The position numbers were made by a program, and so were the translations under genes. Below, piece by piece: positions 6,176 to 6,423 of a stretch of 6,423 bases of DNA (positions within the stretch are counted from its first letter, which is position 1; every line of letters starts with the position of its first letter). The notes below the pieces were generated by a model, which worked only from the letters and a program-made list of their open reading frames with translations, did not search any database and was not told the origin of the DNA. Where the stretch lies: NCBI GenBank assembly GCA_019100305.1, contig JAHRHW010000262.1, forward strand, positions 1 to 6,423, read 5' to 3'. The stretch is from Candidatus Thiodiazotropha taylori. GTDB lineage: Bacteria > Pseudomonadota > Gammaproteobacteria > Chromatiales > Chromatiaceae.

Positions 6176-6307
6176 ATGCTTGAAGCCCCTGGCATTGAGA
6201 CTAATATTGATGAGAGGCTGTGGCGGGCTAGTGTGGTGGAGCACTCACTGCAGAGAGACACAGAGTGGTTGAAACTGATCGATTCCGCCGCCAGATCAAT
6301 AGGCTAA
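6176..6307 (+). CDS. Small unrecognised ORF or 3' remnant of a gene
   Basis: This is the only plus-strand candidate. It has 43 codons from ATG 6176 to TAA 6305, with a natural-looking, charged, probably helical product (NIDERLWRASVVEHSLQRD, then EWLKLIDSAARSIG). An in-frame TGA at 6143 limits any extension. No Shine-Dalgarno precedes the ATG. The composition reads like the C-terminal end of a protein, so a gene broken by an upstream frameshift or deletion is possible. I do not recognise it. It ends 13 bases before the palindromic repeat at the window edge. Confidence 0.25.
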   Translation: MLEAPGIETNIDERLWRASVVEHSLQRDTEWLKLIDSAARSIG

Positions 6308-6320
6308 GATGAATTGAATT

Positions 6321-6423
6321 AGGGCCTGTTAACACGAATCCAATTGGCCCTGTTGTGCCTGAAAAAGTGCCAATCAAGGCGCGAGGAGAGAAGTTTGGTG
6401 ATTCCAAATGAACGACGAGCAAC
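6321..6423. repeat. Left part of a probable palindromic dispersed repeat (MITE-like), cut by the window edge
   Basis: The segment starts with AGGGCC, which pairs with GGCCCT at 6346-6351 and encloses GTTAAC. It then runs through GAAAAAGTGCCAATC to a central hairpin TTTGG-TGATT-CCAAA (6394-6408). The GAGGAGAG and GACGAGC runs flank the hairpin. Nested symmetry and the absence of coding suggest a short palindromic repeat or the terminal region of an insertion element. If the centre is 6401, the element should run to about 6481. The missing half lies outside the window, so this is inferred. Confidence 0.45.

Larger units (their letters stand above)
5574..6423. other. About 850 bases without a confident gene
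   Basis: No reading frame here resembles a family I recognise. The longest, on the minus strand (5767-6135, 122 codons), is rich in Cys, Arg and His, has no Shine-Dalgarno and looks like a random frame. Three things stand out and are listed separately: a group of inverted repeats just upstream of mscS (5686-5795), short open segments that read like protein (5811-5963 minus, 6176-6307 plus), and a palindromic repeat at the window edge (6321-6423). No tRNA or rRNA is seen. The mscS promoter must be in the lower part, but I could not find a convincing -35/-10 pair. Confidence 0.6.

Noticed and set aside
6228..6422. Minus-strand frame of 64 codons starting with TTG at the window edge
   Set aside because: It lies across the palindromic repeat and the small plus-strand frame, starts only because the window ends, and has no family features.
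5574..6423. CRISPR array, tRNA or riboswitch in the long non-coding stretch
   Set aside because: I found no regularly spaced direct repeats, no cloverleaf with CCA or TTC-loop signature, and no known riboswitch motif.

Overview
The window is a stretch of bacterial chromosome with five genes, all read from the minus strand, followed at its high-coordinate end by about 850 bases without a convincing gene. Moderate GC, Gram-negative envelope proteins (a signal-peptide OmpA-type protein and a periplasmic LysM/FecR protein) and the style of the proteins suggest a gammaproteobacterium. A sulfur-oxidising Chromatiales/Sedimenticola-like lineage is my guess from general resemblance only. I have not compared the sequence with any database.

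Layout in the direction of transcription (high to low coordinates). Positions 6423-5574 have no confident gene. They hold a probable palindromic dispersed repeat cut by the window edge, a short unrecognised plus-strand reading frame, traces of a possible decayed gene, and a cluster of inverted repeats ahead of the first gene. Next comes an MscS-type mechanosensitive channel (5573-4755). Fifty bases later is an OmpA-family peptidoglycan-binding lipid-free outer-envelope protein with three thrombospondin type-3 calcium-binding repeats (4704-3874). A 344-base spacer with a hairpin at the end of the OmpA-like gene separates this pair from the next group.

The second group is a signalling module: an OmpR/PhoB-type response regulator (3529-2843), a secreted LysM + FecR-domain protein with two C-terminal Ig/FN3-like domains (2773-1442), and a CHASE2 sensor (1296 to beyond position 1). 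The sensor's output domain lies outside the window. It reads open for 432 codons with no stop or frameshift.

How they may work together: CHASE2 is an extracytoplasmic sensing domain, so the sensor would detect a periplasmic condition. The adjacent FecR/LysM protein is secreted into the same compartment and could be its ligand-binding or cell-wall-anchored partner. The response regulator is the natural recipient of the signal if the missing part of the sensor is a histidine kinase. The MscS channel and the OmpA-like protein are envelope/osmotic-protection genes and may or may not be targets of this system. The partnership is inferred from gene order and is not visible in the sequence itself.
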